The translations under genes were made by a program, and so were the position numbers. Below, in pieces: positions 44,773 to 58,943 of a stretch of DNA of 64,000 bases. The stretch spans positions 2,480,001-2,544,000 of the forward strand of contig NZ_LT629749.1 in NCBI RefSeq assembly GCF_900105065.1, read 5' to 3'. The DNA is from Friedmanniella luteola (GTDB taxonomy: Bacteria > Actinomycetota > Actinomycetes > Propionibacteriales > Propionibacteriaceae). How positions within the stretch are numbered: the stretch's first letter is position 1; each line of letters opens with the position of its first letter. Under the pieces are notes generated by a model that searched no databases, was not told the DNA's origin, and was given only the letters and a program-made list of their open reading frames with translations.

Positions 44773-45513
44773 TCAGGCCTTCGTCACCGTGGTGATCTTC
44801 GCCGGGTTGTTCGGCTTGCCGGTCCCGTCCGGGTTGCTGCCGTCCTGGCCCTCGCCCGCGATGCCGGCGACGACGTCGCGCGAGGCGGCGTCCATGGTGC
44901 CCAGGACCGTGTAGCTCGGCGGCAGGCCCGTCGAGTCCTCCCAGACCAGGAAGAACTGCGAGCCGTTGGTGTCGGGTCCACCGTTGGCCATGGCCACCAC
45001 GCCGCGCGTGTAGGACTCCTTCCCGGTGAGCTCGTCCGCGAACGCGTAGCCGGGACCGCCGGAGCCCGTCCCCGTCGGGTCCCCGCACTGCAGCACGAAC
45101 AGCCCCGAGTCGGCCAGCCGGTGGCAGGCGGTGTCGTCGAAGTAGCCCTGCTCCGCCAGCGAGACGAAGGAGTTGACGGCGCAGGGGGCCGTGCTGCGGT
45201 CCATGGTGATGGTCACGTCCCCGCCGGTCTCGCCCGGGGCGTCGGCGTTGAAGGCGAGGGTGTAGGCCACGGTGCCGCTGGTCTCGACGTCGCCGGTGGG
45301 CGGCGGGTCGACGGGCTTGGCCGGGCTGCCCGCGGCCGGGTACGCGCAGCCGGCCGGGTCGGCCGCCGGGCCCGAGGCGCCGGCGGAGGGCGCGGCGCTG
45401 GACGGGGCGGGGGTGGAGGACGGGGGTGCGCAGCCGGCGAGCCCGGTGACGGCCAGCAGGAGGCCGGTCAGGGCGAGCGCGCGGGGACGGCGGGGGAGGT
45501 CGGTTCCGGGCAC
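44773..45513 (-). CDS. Cyclophilin-type peptidyl-prolyl isomerase, lipoprotein
   Basis: 246 residues from a GTG at 45513. A basic start and a hydrophobic stretch end in a lipobox (LAVTGLAGC), and a Ser/Ala/Pro linker follows, so the protein is probably anchored outside the membrane. The cyclophilin core is GGDVTITMDRSTAPCAVNSFVSLAEQGYFDDTACHRL, GVVAMANGGPDTNGSQFFLV and YTVLGTM. It would assist folding of secreted proteins by proline isomerisation. The Gln/Phe of GSQFFL are kept; the usual FHRVI arginine motif reads CHRLA, so activity may be reduced. Confidence 0.9.
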   Translation of the reverse strand: MPGTDLPRRPRALALTGLLLAVTGLAGCAPPSSTPAPSSAAPSAGASGPAADPAGCAYPAAGSPAKPVDPPPTGDVETSGTVAYTLAFNADAPGETGGDVTITMDRSTAPCAVNSFVSLAEQGYFDDTACHRLADSGLFVLQCGDPTGTGSGGPGYAFADELTGKESYTRGVVAMANGGPDTNGSQFFLVWEDSTGLPPSYTVLGTMDAASRDVVAGIAGEGQDGSNPDGTGKPNNPAKITTVTKA

Positions 45514-45565
45514 CGGGCCACTCTGACACAGCCCCCGGCCCGCCCCCGTGCGCACCACGCGTGCG

Positions 45566-45571
45566 TAGGGT
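45566..45571 (+). promoter_or_regulatory. -10 box (TAGGGT) for leaderless adenosyltransferase mRNA
   Basis: TAGGGT, six bases, then ATG at 45578. A GTG begins at 45572 directly after the hexamer, too close for a transcript from this promoter to include it; the box therefore supports the ATG. Confidence 0.5.
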
Positions 45572-45577
45572 GTGGCC

Positions 45578-46251
45578 ATGGTCCGCCTCACCCGCATCTA
45601 CACCCGCACGGGGGACGGCGGCAGCACGCGGCTCTCCGACATGACGCCCACCCGCAAGACCGACGCACGCGTGGAGGCGTACGGCGACGTCGACGAGGCG
45701 AACTCCTGCCTGGGACTGGCGCTGGCCGCCGGCGGTCTCCCGCTGGCCGTCGCCGACCTGCTCCGCGCGGTCCAGAACGAGATGTTCGACCTCGGCGCCG
45801 ACCTGTCGACCCCGCTGCGCCCCGAGCCGCGGTGGGAGCCGCTGCGGATCACCGAGGACTACGTCGACCGGCTCGAGCGGTGGTGCGACGCGTTCGGCGA
45901 CCCGCTGCCGGCGCTGACCTCGTTCATCCTGCCGGGCGGGTCGCTGGCGGCGGCGCAGCTGCACCTCGCCCGGACCGTGACCCGGCGGGCCGAGCGGAAG
46001 GCCTGGGCCGCCGTCGAGGCCTACGGCACCGAGCCGGTCGGCGAGGAGGCGGGCCCGGGCGGGGTCAACCTCACGGCGCTCACCTACCTGAACCGGCTCT
46101 CCGACCTGCTCTTCATCCTCATCCGGGTGGTGAACGGTCCCGACGGCGACATCCTCTGGGTGCCCGGCGGTGAGCGCGACCACCCCGCCCTCGACCCCGA
46201 CCTGGGCGGCCCCCGCCGCCGACGGGCGGCGCCCCTCCAGGAGGACCAGCT

Positions 46252-46255
<4 letters not shown>
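45578..46255 (+). CDS. Cob(I)alamin adenosyltransferase, PduO type
   Basis: 225 residues. Motifs of the PduO family: [15 protein letters not shown] (ATP site), [55 protein letters not shown] (with the ATP-binding Arg) and [19 protein letters not shown]. It adenosylates cob(I)alamin to coenzyme B12, the cofactor of methylmalonyl-CoA mutase. The next gene starts within its stop codon. M. tuberculosis Rv1314c, close to the atp operon, is the corresponding gene. Confidence 0.95.
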
Positions 46256-47319
<1,064 letters not shown>

Positions 47320-47357
47320 GGCCCCGCCGTCCCGCTGCGGGGCGCGGGTCGCCCGGC

Positions 47358-47363
47358 TAGGCT
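47358..47363 (+). promoter_or_regulatory. -10 box (TAGGCT) for leaderless mRNA
   Basis: TAGGCT, six bases, then ATG at 47370. Confidence 0.45.
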
Positions 47364-47369
47364 CCGGGC

Positions 47370-48134
47370 ATGACCACGTCCGAGGTCCGCGACGAGGCGG
47401 ACGCCCCGGCCCCCGAGGTGCTCGAGGCCGCGCCGCGCTCCGTGGACCGACGGCTGGTCCGGGCGCTCGTCGCCGCCGCCGTGGTCGCCGTGCTGGCCGT
47501 CGCGGGGCTGGCGGTGTGGCAGAAGCTGCAGCCGCCCCCGGACTTCACGCTGGCCCAGCTCCAGGGCGCGTACACCGGGATGGTCCGCTCCGACGGGACC
47601 AACGACGTCTCCACCATCGACCCGAGCCGCTTCCCCGAACCGCCGCTGCGGATCAGCCCCGAGGCCTGCACGCCGTTGTTCGTCTCCACCATCTCGAACC
47701 AGTTCCCGCCGGCGGCGCTGGACGGCGTCTCCACCTACTGGCTCGGCGGCGCATCCAGCTCGATCTCGCTGTTCACCGTCCGCTACGCCGACGCCGACGC
47801 GGCCGAGGCGGCCTTCCGGGTGGTGGGCGACGCCTCGACGGGCTGCGCGGGCCAGACCGTGACGTTCTCCGGCACGGAGGGGTCGGGGCGGGTCGAGGAG
47901 GTGCCGGTGACGGCGCCGGCCGACGCGCCGGAGCAGCTGGCGTTCGCCCTGGACCGCGGCCGCGGCCAGGGTCGCTACGCCCTGCACGTGCTGCGGCTGA
48001 GCAACACCGTGACGTGGCAGTACCGCTACGACACCAGTCCCGGCCCGTACGACGCCATCCCGGCGCAGCAGCTGATGAACGGGGTGAGCAGGCAGCTGCT
48101 GTCGGTGCAGCAGGCCGCCGCCGCCGCCCGCTGA
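47370..48134 (+). CDS. Membrane-anchored extracytoplasmic protein of unknown function
   Basis: 254 residues. A ~30-residue acidic cytoplasmic start is followed by one transmembrane helix (LVRALVAAAVVAVLAVAGLAVW) and a ~200-residue exported domain with two cysteines (EACTPLF, STGCAGQ) that could pair. The pattern (paired Cys, VSTYWLGGASSSISLFTVRYAD) recalls the sensor-like domains on actinobacterial surface lipoproteins and PknH-type kinases, but the similarity is only impressionistic. Convergent with the DUF2550 gene. Confidence 0.6.
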   Translation: MTTSEVRDEADAPAPEVLEAAPRSVDRRLVRALVAAAVVAVLAVAGLAVWQKLQPPPDFTLAQLQGAYTGMVRSDGTNDVSTIDPSRFPEPPLRISPEACTPLFVSTISNQFPPAALDGVSTYWLGGASSSISLFTVRYADADAAEAAFRVVGDASTGCAGQTVTFSGTEGSGRVEEVPVTAPADAPEQLAFALDRGRGQGRYALHVLRLSNTVTWQYRYDTSPGPYDAIPAQQLMNGVSRQLLSVQQAAAAAR

Positions 48135-48143
48135 GGGCGGCGC

Positions 48144-48611
48144 TCAGGGGGTCTGGCCGGGCAGCCGGCTCAGGCCGGGCGGAGCGGCCTCGAGCCAGCT
48201 CAGCAGCCCGGTGAGGGAGTCCGGGCTCAGCGCCAGGCTCCACGCCCGCCCGTCGGCGTCCCCGACCACCTCGAAGCTCACGATGCGCTGCTCCGCGTAG
48301 AGGGACACCGCCTCGACGGGGTCCGGGTCCCGGGTCTCCAGCACCCGGACCTCACGGCGGGGGAACGACTTGCGCGGCCGCCAGGCGAAGGAGAAGAAAC
48401 GGAACCACTCCAGCTCGCCCCCGTTGTAGCGGCCCACGCCCAGCACCCAGCCCGCGCCCGGGGTCGTCGTGCTGAGCCGGAGGCTGCACTCGAACGTGCC
48501 GCCCTGGCGGGCGAGGTAGCGACGACGGCCGGCCAGCAGGACCAGCGCCAGGGCCAGCAGGAGGACGAGGAGACCCAGGGCCTCCGCGATCCCCCACCAG
48601 CCGTCCATCAT
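48144..48611 (-). CDS. DUF2550 family membrane protein
   Basis: 155 residues. One N-terminal hydrophobic helix (ALGLLVLLLALALVLLAG) precedes a beta-rich domain, GGTFECSLRLS, GWVLGVGRYNGGELEWFRFFSFAWRPRKSFPRREV, which is the hallmark of DUF2550. In actinobacteria this family follows atpC, as here and as Rv1312 in M. tuberculosis. Function unknown. It starts 45 bases after the atpC stop on the same strand and may be cotranscribed with the ATP synthase operon. Confidence 0.85.
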   Translation of the reverse strand: MMDGWWGIAEALGLLVLLLALALVLLAGRRRYLARQGGTFECSLRLSTTTPGAGWVLGVGRYNGGELEWFRFFSFAWRPRKSFPRREVRVLETRDPDPVEAVSLYAEQRIVSFEVVGDADGRAWSLALSPDSLTGLLSWLEAAPPGLSRLPGQTP

Positions 48612-48656
48612 CGAACTCGTCGCACCTCACGTCCGCCCCGCAGTGTGGGTGCGACC

Positions 48657-49058
48657 CTACTGCGCTTTCTGCGCGGCACGAAGTTGGGCGTTGGCCCGGT
48701 CGAAACGGCGCTTGTCGTCGTCGCTGTAGTCACCGCTGTCGAGCACCTGCTGGGCCGCGTCGAGCTCGCGCTCGGCGTCCCGCAGGCTCATCTCGGTGGA
48801 CAGCCGGGCGTACTCGCTGAGGATGGACACCCGACCCTGGGACACCGAGATGAAGCCGCCCTCGACCGCCACGACCTCGCGCTTGCCGTCGTCGCAGAAG
48901 ATGACGACCGCGCTGGGCTCCAGCACCGCCAGCAGCGGGGAGTGGCCCGGCAGGATGCCGATCTCACCCTCCACCGTCTTGGCGATGATGTTGGAGGACG
49001 TGCCCGACCAGACCACGCGGTCGGCCGCCACGACCTCCACCTGCATCGGGTCAGCCAC
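48657..49058 (-). CDS. atpC: ATP synthase F1 epsilon subunit
   Basis: 133 residues from a GTG. The N-terminal beta-sandwich (MQVEVVAADRVVWSGTSSNIIAKTVEGEIGILPGHSPLLAVL) is complete, and the C-terminal helices are present (LSTEMSLRDAERELDAAQQVL). It links the rotor to ATPase inhibition. Last of the eight structural genes; three bases after atpD. Confidence 0.96.
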   Translation of the reverse strand: MADPMQVEVVAADRVVWSGTSSNIIAKTVEGEIGILPGHSPLLAVLEPSAVVIFCDDGKREVVAVEGGFISVSQGRVSILSEYARLSTEMSLRDAERELDAAQQVLDSGDYSDDDKRRFDRANAQLRAAQKAQ

Positions 49059-49061
49059 GGG

Positions 49062-53080
<4,019 letters not shown>

Positions 53081-53145
53081 CGCTGCTTCCTGCTCTCGTA
53101 TCTGGTGCGTCGGATCATGGCTGTGGATGGGGGTGGGGCGGGCCG

Positions 53146-54015
53146 TCAGCCGAACAGCCGGCGGGCCTGCTCGAGCCGGCCGGCGACCGTGCCCTCGATG
53201 ACCTCGTCGCCGAGCTCGACCCGGATGCCGCCGAGCACGTCCTCGTCGAGGACCTCCTGGAGCAGCACCTCCCGGCCGACCTGACGGCTGAGCGAGCTCT
53301 GCAGGCGGGAACGCTGCTCGGCCGTGAGCGGCCGGGCCACGCGGACCGTCGCCAGCACCCGGTTCTTCTGCGCCGCTGCGAGCTCGACGAACGCCTCGAT
53401 GGTGTGCGCGAACGTCCGCTCGCGGGCGGCCACCGCTCGCTGCGCCAGGACCACCGTGGTGTCGCTCGCGCGACCCCCCAGCAGGTCCTGGACCAGGCTG
53501 CGCCGGCCCTCGAGGGACACCGCCCGGTCGCTCAGCGCGTCGCGCACCTGCGGGGTGGACTCGACGAGCCGGGCGAACCGGAACAGCTCGTCCTCGGTCT
53601 CGTCCAGGTTACCCGCCCGCTCCGCGACCACGAGCTGCGCCCGGACGCCCTGCCGCTCGAGGGCGTCGGCCAGCGCGCGGCCGCCACCCCAGCGCAGCGA
53701 CACGGCCTCCTCGACCACGTGCACGCAGACCTTGCCGACGCGTCCGTCGAGCAGGGAGTGCACCAGCTGGCGCCGTCCCTCCTCGGGGGTGCTCGGGTCG
53801 GTCAGCGCCCGGCGCAGGGTGACCGAGGAGTCGAGCGCGTCGACCACGGCGAACAGCTCCGTGGGCAGCGTCGCCATCTCGGCCTCGCGCGGGGCGCGGG
53901 TGACCACGGCGGCCAGGTTCTTGAGCAGTCCCTGGTCGCTGCTCGCCGTCCGGGCCTCGGCCTGGTCGAGGACCTCGTCCAGGGCCTGCACGCGAGCCTC
54001 GCCGCCGGCGCTCAT
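53146..54015 (-). CDS. atpH: ATP synthase F1 delta subunit (OSCP)
   Basis: 289 residues, longer than the ~180 of E. coli but close to other high-GC actinobacteria. The C-terminal part [68 protein letters not shown] is the OSCP signature. It ties the peripheral stalk to the top of F1. Its start overlaps the atpF stop by four bases. Confidence 0.95.
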   Translation of the reverse strand: MSAGGEARVQALDEVLDQAEARTASSDQGLLKNLAAVVTRAPREAEMATLPTELFAVVDALDSSVTLRRALTDPSTPEEGRRQLVHSLLDGRVGKVCVHVVEEAVSLRWGGGRALADALERQGVRAQLVVAERAGNLDETEDELFRFARLVESTPQVRDALSDRAVSLEGRRSLVQDLLGGRASDTTVVLAQRAVAARERTFAHTIEAFVELAAAQKNRVLATVRVARPLTAEQRSRLQSSLSRQVGREVLLQEVLDEDVLGGIRVELGDEVIEGTVAGRLEQARRLFG

Positions 54016-54557
54016 GCCGGGACCGTGGGCTGGTTGTCGTCAGCCTCGAGGTCGGCGAGGAAGCGGTCGACCGTGCGCCGAGCGCGCTCGTCGTCCTCGA
54101 GCGACTCCCCGACGATGCGGCCGGCGAGGGTGGTGGCCAGGCCGCCGACCTCGGTGCGGAGCTGCGCCAGGATCTGCGCGCGCTCAGCCTCGAGCTGGGC
54201 CTGCGCCGAGACCTTGATGCGGTTCGCCTCGGCCTGGGCCTGCTCGCGCATCTCGGCCAGGATCTGCGAGCCCTGGGTCTTGGCGTCCTCGCGGATGCGG
54301 GCCGCCTCGGCCCGCGCCTCCGCGAGCTGGTCGTTGTACTGGGTCAGCGCAGCGGCCGCGGCCTCCTGCGCCTTCTCGGCCTTCTCGATCCCGCCCTGGA
54401 TGGCCTCGTGGCGGGCCTCGAAGGTCGCCTCGAACTGCGGGACGACCTTGGACCGGATGATGAAGTACAGGATGCCGACGAAGACCACCGCGGCGATGAT
54501 CTCGGCCCACGCCGGGAGGAGCGGGTTCTCCGCCAGCGGGATGAGGAGTGCGGTCAT
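54012..54557 (-). CDS. atpF: ATP synthase Fo b subunit
   Basis: 181 residues. One N-terminal helix (WAEIIAAVVFVGILYFII) is followed by a long charged coiled coil (EKAEKAQEAAAAALTQYNDQLAEARAEAARIREDAKTQG) ending TTLAGRIVGESLEDDERARRTVDRFL. It forms the peripheral stalk dimer. Confidence 0.97.
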   Translation of the reverse strand: MTALLIPLAENPLLPAWAEIIAAVVFVGILYFIIRSKVVPQFEATFEARHEAIQGGIEKAEKAQEAAAAALTQYNDQLAEARAEAARIREDAKTQGSQILAEMREQAQAEANRIKVSAQAQLEAERAQILAQLRTEVGGLATTLAGRIVGESLEDDERARRTVDRFLADLEADDNQPTVPA

Positions 54558-54570
54558 GGTGACCTCGGGC

Positions 54571-54846
<276 letters not shown>

Positions 54847-55638
54847 TCAGTGCTCTTCGGCGGTCGCCGAGGAGATGTACTGGGCGGTCAGGACGGTGAA
54901 GATGTAGGCCTGCAGGATCTGCACGAAGATCTCCAGCCCGAAGATCGCCATGCTGAAGATCAGCGAGAACACGCCGGCGACCTTGTTGACGAGCGGCTCG
55001 CTGTGCAGCAGCAGGTACTCACCGCCGAGGACGAACACGAGCACCAGCAGGTGACCGGCGAACATGTTGGCGAAGAGCCGCAGGGACAGGGTCAGCGGGC
55101 GGACCAGGATGTTGGAGAGGAACTCCAGCGGGATGATCAGCGGGAACATCCAGGTCGGGACCCCGGGCGGGATCGTGACGTGCCGCAAGTAGCCGATCGG
55201 GCCGAACTTCTTGATGCCGATGGCGTTGTACAGCACCCACACCAAGCCGGCCAGGCCGTAGGCCCAGCCCACGTGCGAGGCGGTCGGCAGCAGCGTGAGG
55301 GGGAAGATGCCCCACAGGTTGTTCACCAGCACGAACGAGAAGATCGCGATCAGGAAGGGCAGGTACTTCTTGAAGTCGTGCCCGATCATGTCCCGGCCGA
55401 GCGTGTTGCGGACGAAGGAGTAGGCGGCCTCGCCGACGAACTGGCCCCTGGAGGGGACCAGCGCGTTCTTGCGGGCCATCGTCAGCCAGAAGGCCAGGAT
55501 CAGCACGACGCTGACCAGCGCCATCAGCATGTACTTGTCGAACCACGGCACCCCCGGGATGAGCGGCGGCAGGTCGAAGCTCTCGACACCGGGCGGCTCG
55601 AAGGTCTCCATCGGCATCAGGCTGGTCCAGCCGCTCAC
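54847..55638 (-). CDS. atpB: ATP synthase Fo a subunit
   Basis: 263 residues from a GTG. Five to six hydrophobic segments; the essential arginine is in LVRPLTLSLRLFANMFAGHLLV, and the C-terminal EIFVQILQAYIFTVLTAQYI is typical. It provides the proton half-channels. The start overlaps the preceding small gene by four bases. Confidence 0.97.
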   Translation of the reverse strand: MSGWTSLMPMETFEPPGVESFDLPPLIPGVPWFDKYMLMALVSVVLILAFWLTMARKNALVPSRGQFVGEAAYSFVRNTLGRDMIGHDFKKYLPFLIAIFSFVLVNNLWGIFPLTLLPTASHVGWAYGLAGLVWVLYNAIGIKKFGPIGYLRHVTIPPGVPTWMFPLIIPLEFLSNILVRPLTLSLRLFANMFAGHLLVLVFVLGGEYLLLHSEPLVNKVAGVFSLIFSMAIFGLEIFVQILQAYIFTVLTAQYISSATAEEH

Positions 55639-55958
55639 ACTCGTCCCCTCGTCCTCGTCGTCGTTCCGTCCGGCCCGCCGCCGGCGCCGGGTCCCGGCTC
55701 GGCGGTGAAGCGCTTGATCACCACGTAGATCCCCAGCGCCGCCCCCACCACGATGCCCAGGGGCAGCAGGAAGGCCGTACCCAGGAAGTGGTCGCCCACC
55801 CAGCCGAGGAAGCCGTACACCCCGATGCCGGCGATCAGGTACGACAGCACCTGCAGGCCCTGGTTCATGCCCTGGGAGCCGCTCGAACCCGGCGGCTCGG
55901 CGTCACGCGGCGGCTGGTTCATGGCCGTCGTCACGCTAGCAGTGTTCGTCGTCGGCAT
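55635..55958 (-). CDS. AtpZ/AtpI-like small Fo-associated membrane protein
   Basis: 107 residues. A polar start is followed by two helices (QVLSYLIAGIGVYGFLGWVGDHFLG and AFLLPLGIVVGAALGIYVVIKRF), the AtpZ/AtpI arrangement that assists c-ring assembly or magnesium handling. The ATG at 55958 overlaps the previous stop (ATGA). An ATG at 55922 is an alternative, and a TAGCGT lies ten bases before that one. Confidence 0.8.
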   Translation of the reverse strand: MPTTNTASVTTAMNQPPRDAEPPGSSGSQGMNQGLQVLSYLIAGIGVYGFLGWVGDHFLGTAFLLPLGIVVGAALGIYVVIKRFTAEPGPGAGGGPDGTTTRTRGRV

Positions 55959-56458
55959 CACTGACCGCCGTCGGCCGCGTCCGGGGCGACGTACTCGGTG
56001 TCGAACGCGCTGACCCGCAACCGGCTGAACACCCAGACCTCGGCGACCAGCCAGCCCACCACCACGCCGACCGTGGTCAGGAAGACCGCCATCGGGTCCA
56101 GCGCGGGCAGGGCGTCGGCGTTGCGCTGGTAGACGAGCAGGGCCAGCCCCAGCAGCAGCACGCGGGTGGTGTAGCTGAACAGGGCGACGCTCAGCAGCAG
56201 CCGCGCACCGGCGTCGGCGAACAGCACCATGACGTACTGCCCGACGGCGTAGAAGAGGAGCACCAGCAGGCCGGCGACGGCGGCCGACAGGACCCCGGAG
56301 GGGCCGTAGACCAGGCCGAAGACGAGGAGGCAGACCAGCGCCGCGGCGACACCGCCGGCCGCACCGCCGAGGAGCAGCTTCCGCGCCCGCTGCACGTGCA
56401 CGCTCGGGCCGCTGGCAGCAGCGTCGGCTGCGGCGCCGGCTCGGCTGTCCACGGTCAT
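55958..56458 (-). CDS. Membrane protein at the head of the atp operon (AtpI-like)
   Basis: 166 residues from ATG at 56458. Four hydrophobic segments (LLLGGAAGGVAAALVCLLVFGLV, LSAAVAGLLVLLFYAVGQYVMVLF, ALFSYTTRVLLLGLALLVY, AVFLTTVGVVVGWLVAEVWVF) make it look like the AtpI/Rv1303-type protein that precedes atpB in actinobacteria. Assembly of the c-ring is the role suggested for the family. First gene of the operon: a TAGTTT -10-like box lies about 85 bases upstream. Confidence 0.82.
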   Translation of the reverse strand: MTVDSRAGAAADAAASGPSVHVQRARKLLLGGAAGGVAAALVCLLVFGLVYGPSGVLSAAVAGLLVLLFYAVGQYVMVLFADAGARLLLSVALFSYTTRVLLLGLALLVYQRNADALPALDPMAVFLTTVGVVVGWLVAEVWVFSRLRVSAFDTEYVAPDAADGGQ

Positions 56459-56541
56459 CGGGGTCGCGTCCTTCTGTGATCGGTCGGGGAGGGCCAGGTC
56501 ACCTGCCCGGCCGAGCCGAGCGGGACGTGAGTTGCGGGTGA

Positions 56542-56547
56542 AAACTA
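56542..56547 (-). promoter_or_regulatory. Probable -10 box of the atp operon
   Basis: TAGTTT on the minus strand within TGTGCTAGTTTTC, in the 160-base gap between wecA and the first atp-operon gene. The expected start is near 56535, giving a leader of about 77 bases with GAAGGA before the ATG. I see no good -35. Confidence 0.4.
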
Positions 56548-56618
56548 GCACAGGCGACGCCTGGGGCCCGCCTCGAGAGCGGCCTGCGGGCCGTCCTCAG
56601 GCTGCGCTCATGCTCCGT

Positions 56619-57740
56619 TCAGGGGAGCTCGCCACGGCGGACCGGCGCGCCCACCTTGACGGGTCGGCCGAGGGTCAGGACCAGCAGGACGACCGCCAGC
56701 ACCACGCAGACGGCGACGACCGTCCACTGGGCGTCGCCGCGCACCAGCCCGAGCACGATCACGCCGAACGAGACCAGGGCCGACCACACGTACATCAGCA
56801 GCACCGCCCGCCGCTGGCTGTGGCCGCGCTGCAGCAGCCGGTGGTGCAGGTGCTGCTTGTCGGCCACGAACCACCACTTGCCCGCGTAGGTGCGGCGGAC
56901 GAAGGCCAGCACGAGGTCGAGGAACGGCAGGGCCAGGATGGCCAGGGGCAGCACCAGCGGGAGCACCGTGGGGACCAGCCCTTCCTGCAGCTGGGAGGTG
57001 TCGATCTGGCCGGTGAGGCTGATCGTCGAGGTGGCCAGCAGCAGGCCCAGCAGCATGGCCCCCGAGTCCCCCATGAACATCCGGGCCGGGAAGAAGTTGT
57101 GCGGCAGGAACCCCAGGCAGGCGCCTGCGATGGCCACGGTGATGAGGCTGGAGGTGGTCGCGCGGGTCAGCCCCTCGGTCACCGTCAGCAGGTAGGAGTA
57201 GGCGAAGAAGGCCAGCGCCCCGATCCCCACCACCCCGGTGGCGAGGCCGTCCAGCCCGTCGACGAAGTTCACCGCGTTCGAGCAGAGCACGATGAAGAAG
57301 ACGGTGATGGCCACCGACGCCGAGCCGTTGAGCGCGATGGTCTCCCCCGGCAGCGGGATCCACAGCATCTTGACGCCCAGGGCGACGGCGATCCCGGCCG
57401 CCAGCACCTGCCCGGCGAACTTGGTCAGCGCGGGCAGGTCGTAGACGTCGTCCAGCACCCCGACCAGGCAGATCACCAGGGACGCCACCAGGACGCCGCG
57501 GGAGTCCTGCTGGACGGTCGTCTGCGCGCCGAGGAAGGGCAGCTGCCAGGCCAGCACGGTCGCCGCGGCCACGCCCGCCAGCATCGCGACGCCGCCGAAG
57601 TAGGGCATCTCGATGGTGTGGACGTCCCGGTCCCGCACCTTGGCCAGCGCTCCCGTCCGCAGCGCCAGGCGCCGGCAGAGGCCGCTGGTGAGGTAGGTGA
57701 CGGCGGCGGCGACCAGCAGGACGAGGAGGTACTCGCGCAC
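56619..57740 (-). CDS. wecA: Undecaprenyl-phosphate N-acetylglucosamine-1-phosphate transferase (WecA/Rfe type)
   Basis: 373 residues, about eleven hydrophobic helices. The family aspartate motifs are intact: VGVLDDVYDLPALTKF, SNAVNFVDGLDGLATG and PARMFMGDSGAMLLG, with the His-containing cytoplasmic loop RRTYAGKWWFVADKQHLHHRLLQRGHSQR. It starts cell-wall polysaccharide (in mycobacteria arabinogalactan linker) on the lipid carrier. It begins directly after the sua5 stop, matching M. tuberculosis rfe (Rv1302). Confidence 0.94.
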   Translation of the reverse strand: MREYLLVLLVAAAVTYLTSGLCRRLALRTGALAKVRDRDVHTIEMPYFGGVAMLAGVAAATVLAWQLPFLGAQTTVQQDSRGVLVASLVICLVGVLDDVYDLPALTKFAGQVLAAGIAVALGVKMLWIPLPGETIALNGSASVAITVFFIVLCSNAVNFVDGLDGLATGVVGIGALAFFAYSYLLTVTEGLTRATTSSLITVAIAGACLGFLPHNFFPARMFMGDSGAMLLGLLLATSTISLTGQIDTSQLQEGLVPTVLPLVLPLAILALPFLDLVLAFVRRTYAGKWWFVADKQHLHHRLLQRGHSQRRAVLLMYVWSALVSFGVIVLGLVRGDAQWTVVAVCVVLAVVLLVLTLGRPVKVGAPVRRGELP

Positions 57741-58697
57741 TCAGCCGCCCGCGGCGGGGCGCTCGTCGGCCTCGAGGTCGAGGGCGTGGGCCCCGGCCCG
57801 GTGGTCGTCGGGCGCCGGGCCCTCGACGGCGTCCGGCTCGACCACCGGCTCGGGGTCGGGGGGCGGCTCGACGGCCAGCGCCGGCTCCGGCTCCGGCTCC
57901 GCGACCGGTTCGGGCTCGGTCAGGTCGACGAGGTCGGGCAGCGTGGCCCGCAGCAGCTCGACGGCGAGCGCACCACGGCGCAGCACCTCGCCGTGCTCGT
58001 GCTGGGTGAAGTCGACGATGGTGGAGGGCGCGCCCGAGGTCGCCGACAGCTCGCCGCCGTCCAGGTAGACCGACACCCGGTCACCGAGCTGGTCGACGGC
58101 GTCGTCGCAGGTGAGGGCGGCCGGCTTGCCGCTGAGGTTCGCGCTGCTGACGGCCATCGGGCCGGTGCGGCGCAGGATCTCCCGGGCGAGCTCGTGGTCG
58201 GGCACCCGCAGGGCGATGGTGCCCTCGTTCTCGCCGAGGTCCATCCGCAGGCTGGGCTGGATCTTGCAGATCACGGTGAGCGGACCAGGCCAGTGCGCGG
58301 CGACCAGGTCGCGGGCGGTGTCGGGCACGTCGGTGGCCAGGGCGCGGATCAGGCTCGGGTCGGCGATCAGGACGGGCGGCGGCATGTCCCGGCCGCGCAT
58401 CTTCGCGTCGAGCAGCCGCTGCACGGCGTCCCCGCTGAAGGCGTCGGCCCCGATCCCGTAGACGGTGTCGGTCGGCAGCACGATGCACTCCCCCGCCTCC
58501 ACGGCGGCCCGGGCGGCCTCGGTCGCCTCGTCGAACCCGTCCGGGGTGTCGCCGGTGCAGTCGAAGCGCTGGTAGCTGGCCTCATCCCCCTCGTCGGACC
58601 CGAACTCGTGCTCCGAGGTCTCGGAGGCCGCCTCGGCGTCGTCGGACGAGGCGGTTTCGGAGGGCTCGGGATCCTCGGGCCGGACGGCTTCACTCAC
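57741..58697 (-). CDS. Threonylcarbamoyl-AMP synthase (Sua5/YciO/YrdC/YwlC)
   Basis: 318 residues from a GTG. The YrdC core is residues ~55-250: GECIVLPTDTVYGIGADAFSG, AKMRGRDMPPPVLIADPS, WPGPLTVICKIQPSL, TIALRVPDHELAREIL and GPMAVSSANLSGKPAALT, which bind threonine, bicarbonate and ATP for t6A37 tRNA modification. An acidic N-terminal ~45 residues and a Pro/Glu-rich ~75-residue C-terminus (EPEPVAEPEPEPALAVEPPPDPEP) look disordered and are not the Sua5 domain of longer homologues. CAGACT six bases before the GTG suggests a leaderless mRNA. Confidence 0.92.
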   Translation of the reverse strand: MSEAVRPEDPEPSETASSDDAEAASETSEHEFGSDEGDEASYQRFDCTGDTPDGFDEATEAARAAVEAGECIVLPTDTVYGIGADAFSGDAVQRLLDAKMRGRDMPPPVLIADPSLIRALATDVPDTARDLVAAHWPGPLTVICKIQPSLRMDLGENEGTIALRVPDHELAREILRRTGPMAVSSANLSGKPAALTCDDAVDQLGDRVSVYLDGGELSATSGAPSTIVDFTQHEHGEVLRRGALAVELLRATLPDLVDLTEPEPVAEPEPEPALAVEPPPDPEPVVEPDAVEGPAPDDHRAGAHALDLEADERPAAGG

Positions 58698-58703
58698 CCC
58701 GCC

Positions 58704-58709
58704 AGTCTG
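58704..58709 (-). promoter_or_regulatory. -10 box (CAGACT) for leaderless sua5-wecA mRNA
   Basis: CAGACT on the minus strand, six bases, then GTG at 58697. The 246-base stretch back to prmC (58698-58943) contains no gene; two GATCGCGCGCCG segments repeat in it. Confidence 0.4.
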
Positions 58710-58943
58710 CCAGAGATGGCGCGGGGCGCCGGCCTCATCAGGACCTGTGCCCCCGACCCGTCCAGCGCCCGGAGTGCCGCCCAGATCGCGCGCCGGCGGG
58801 GGTGCGCCGGATCACGAGGGGCACCCGGATCGCGCGCCGCCGGACTGAGGAGGAGCCGGTGGACACGCTCGTCGTCCACGGGCGACGACGAAGCCGGCGG
58901 CCAGGAGCGCGATCCGCGCCCGAGCGGAGCGAGGGCGGACAGC

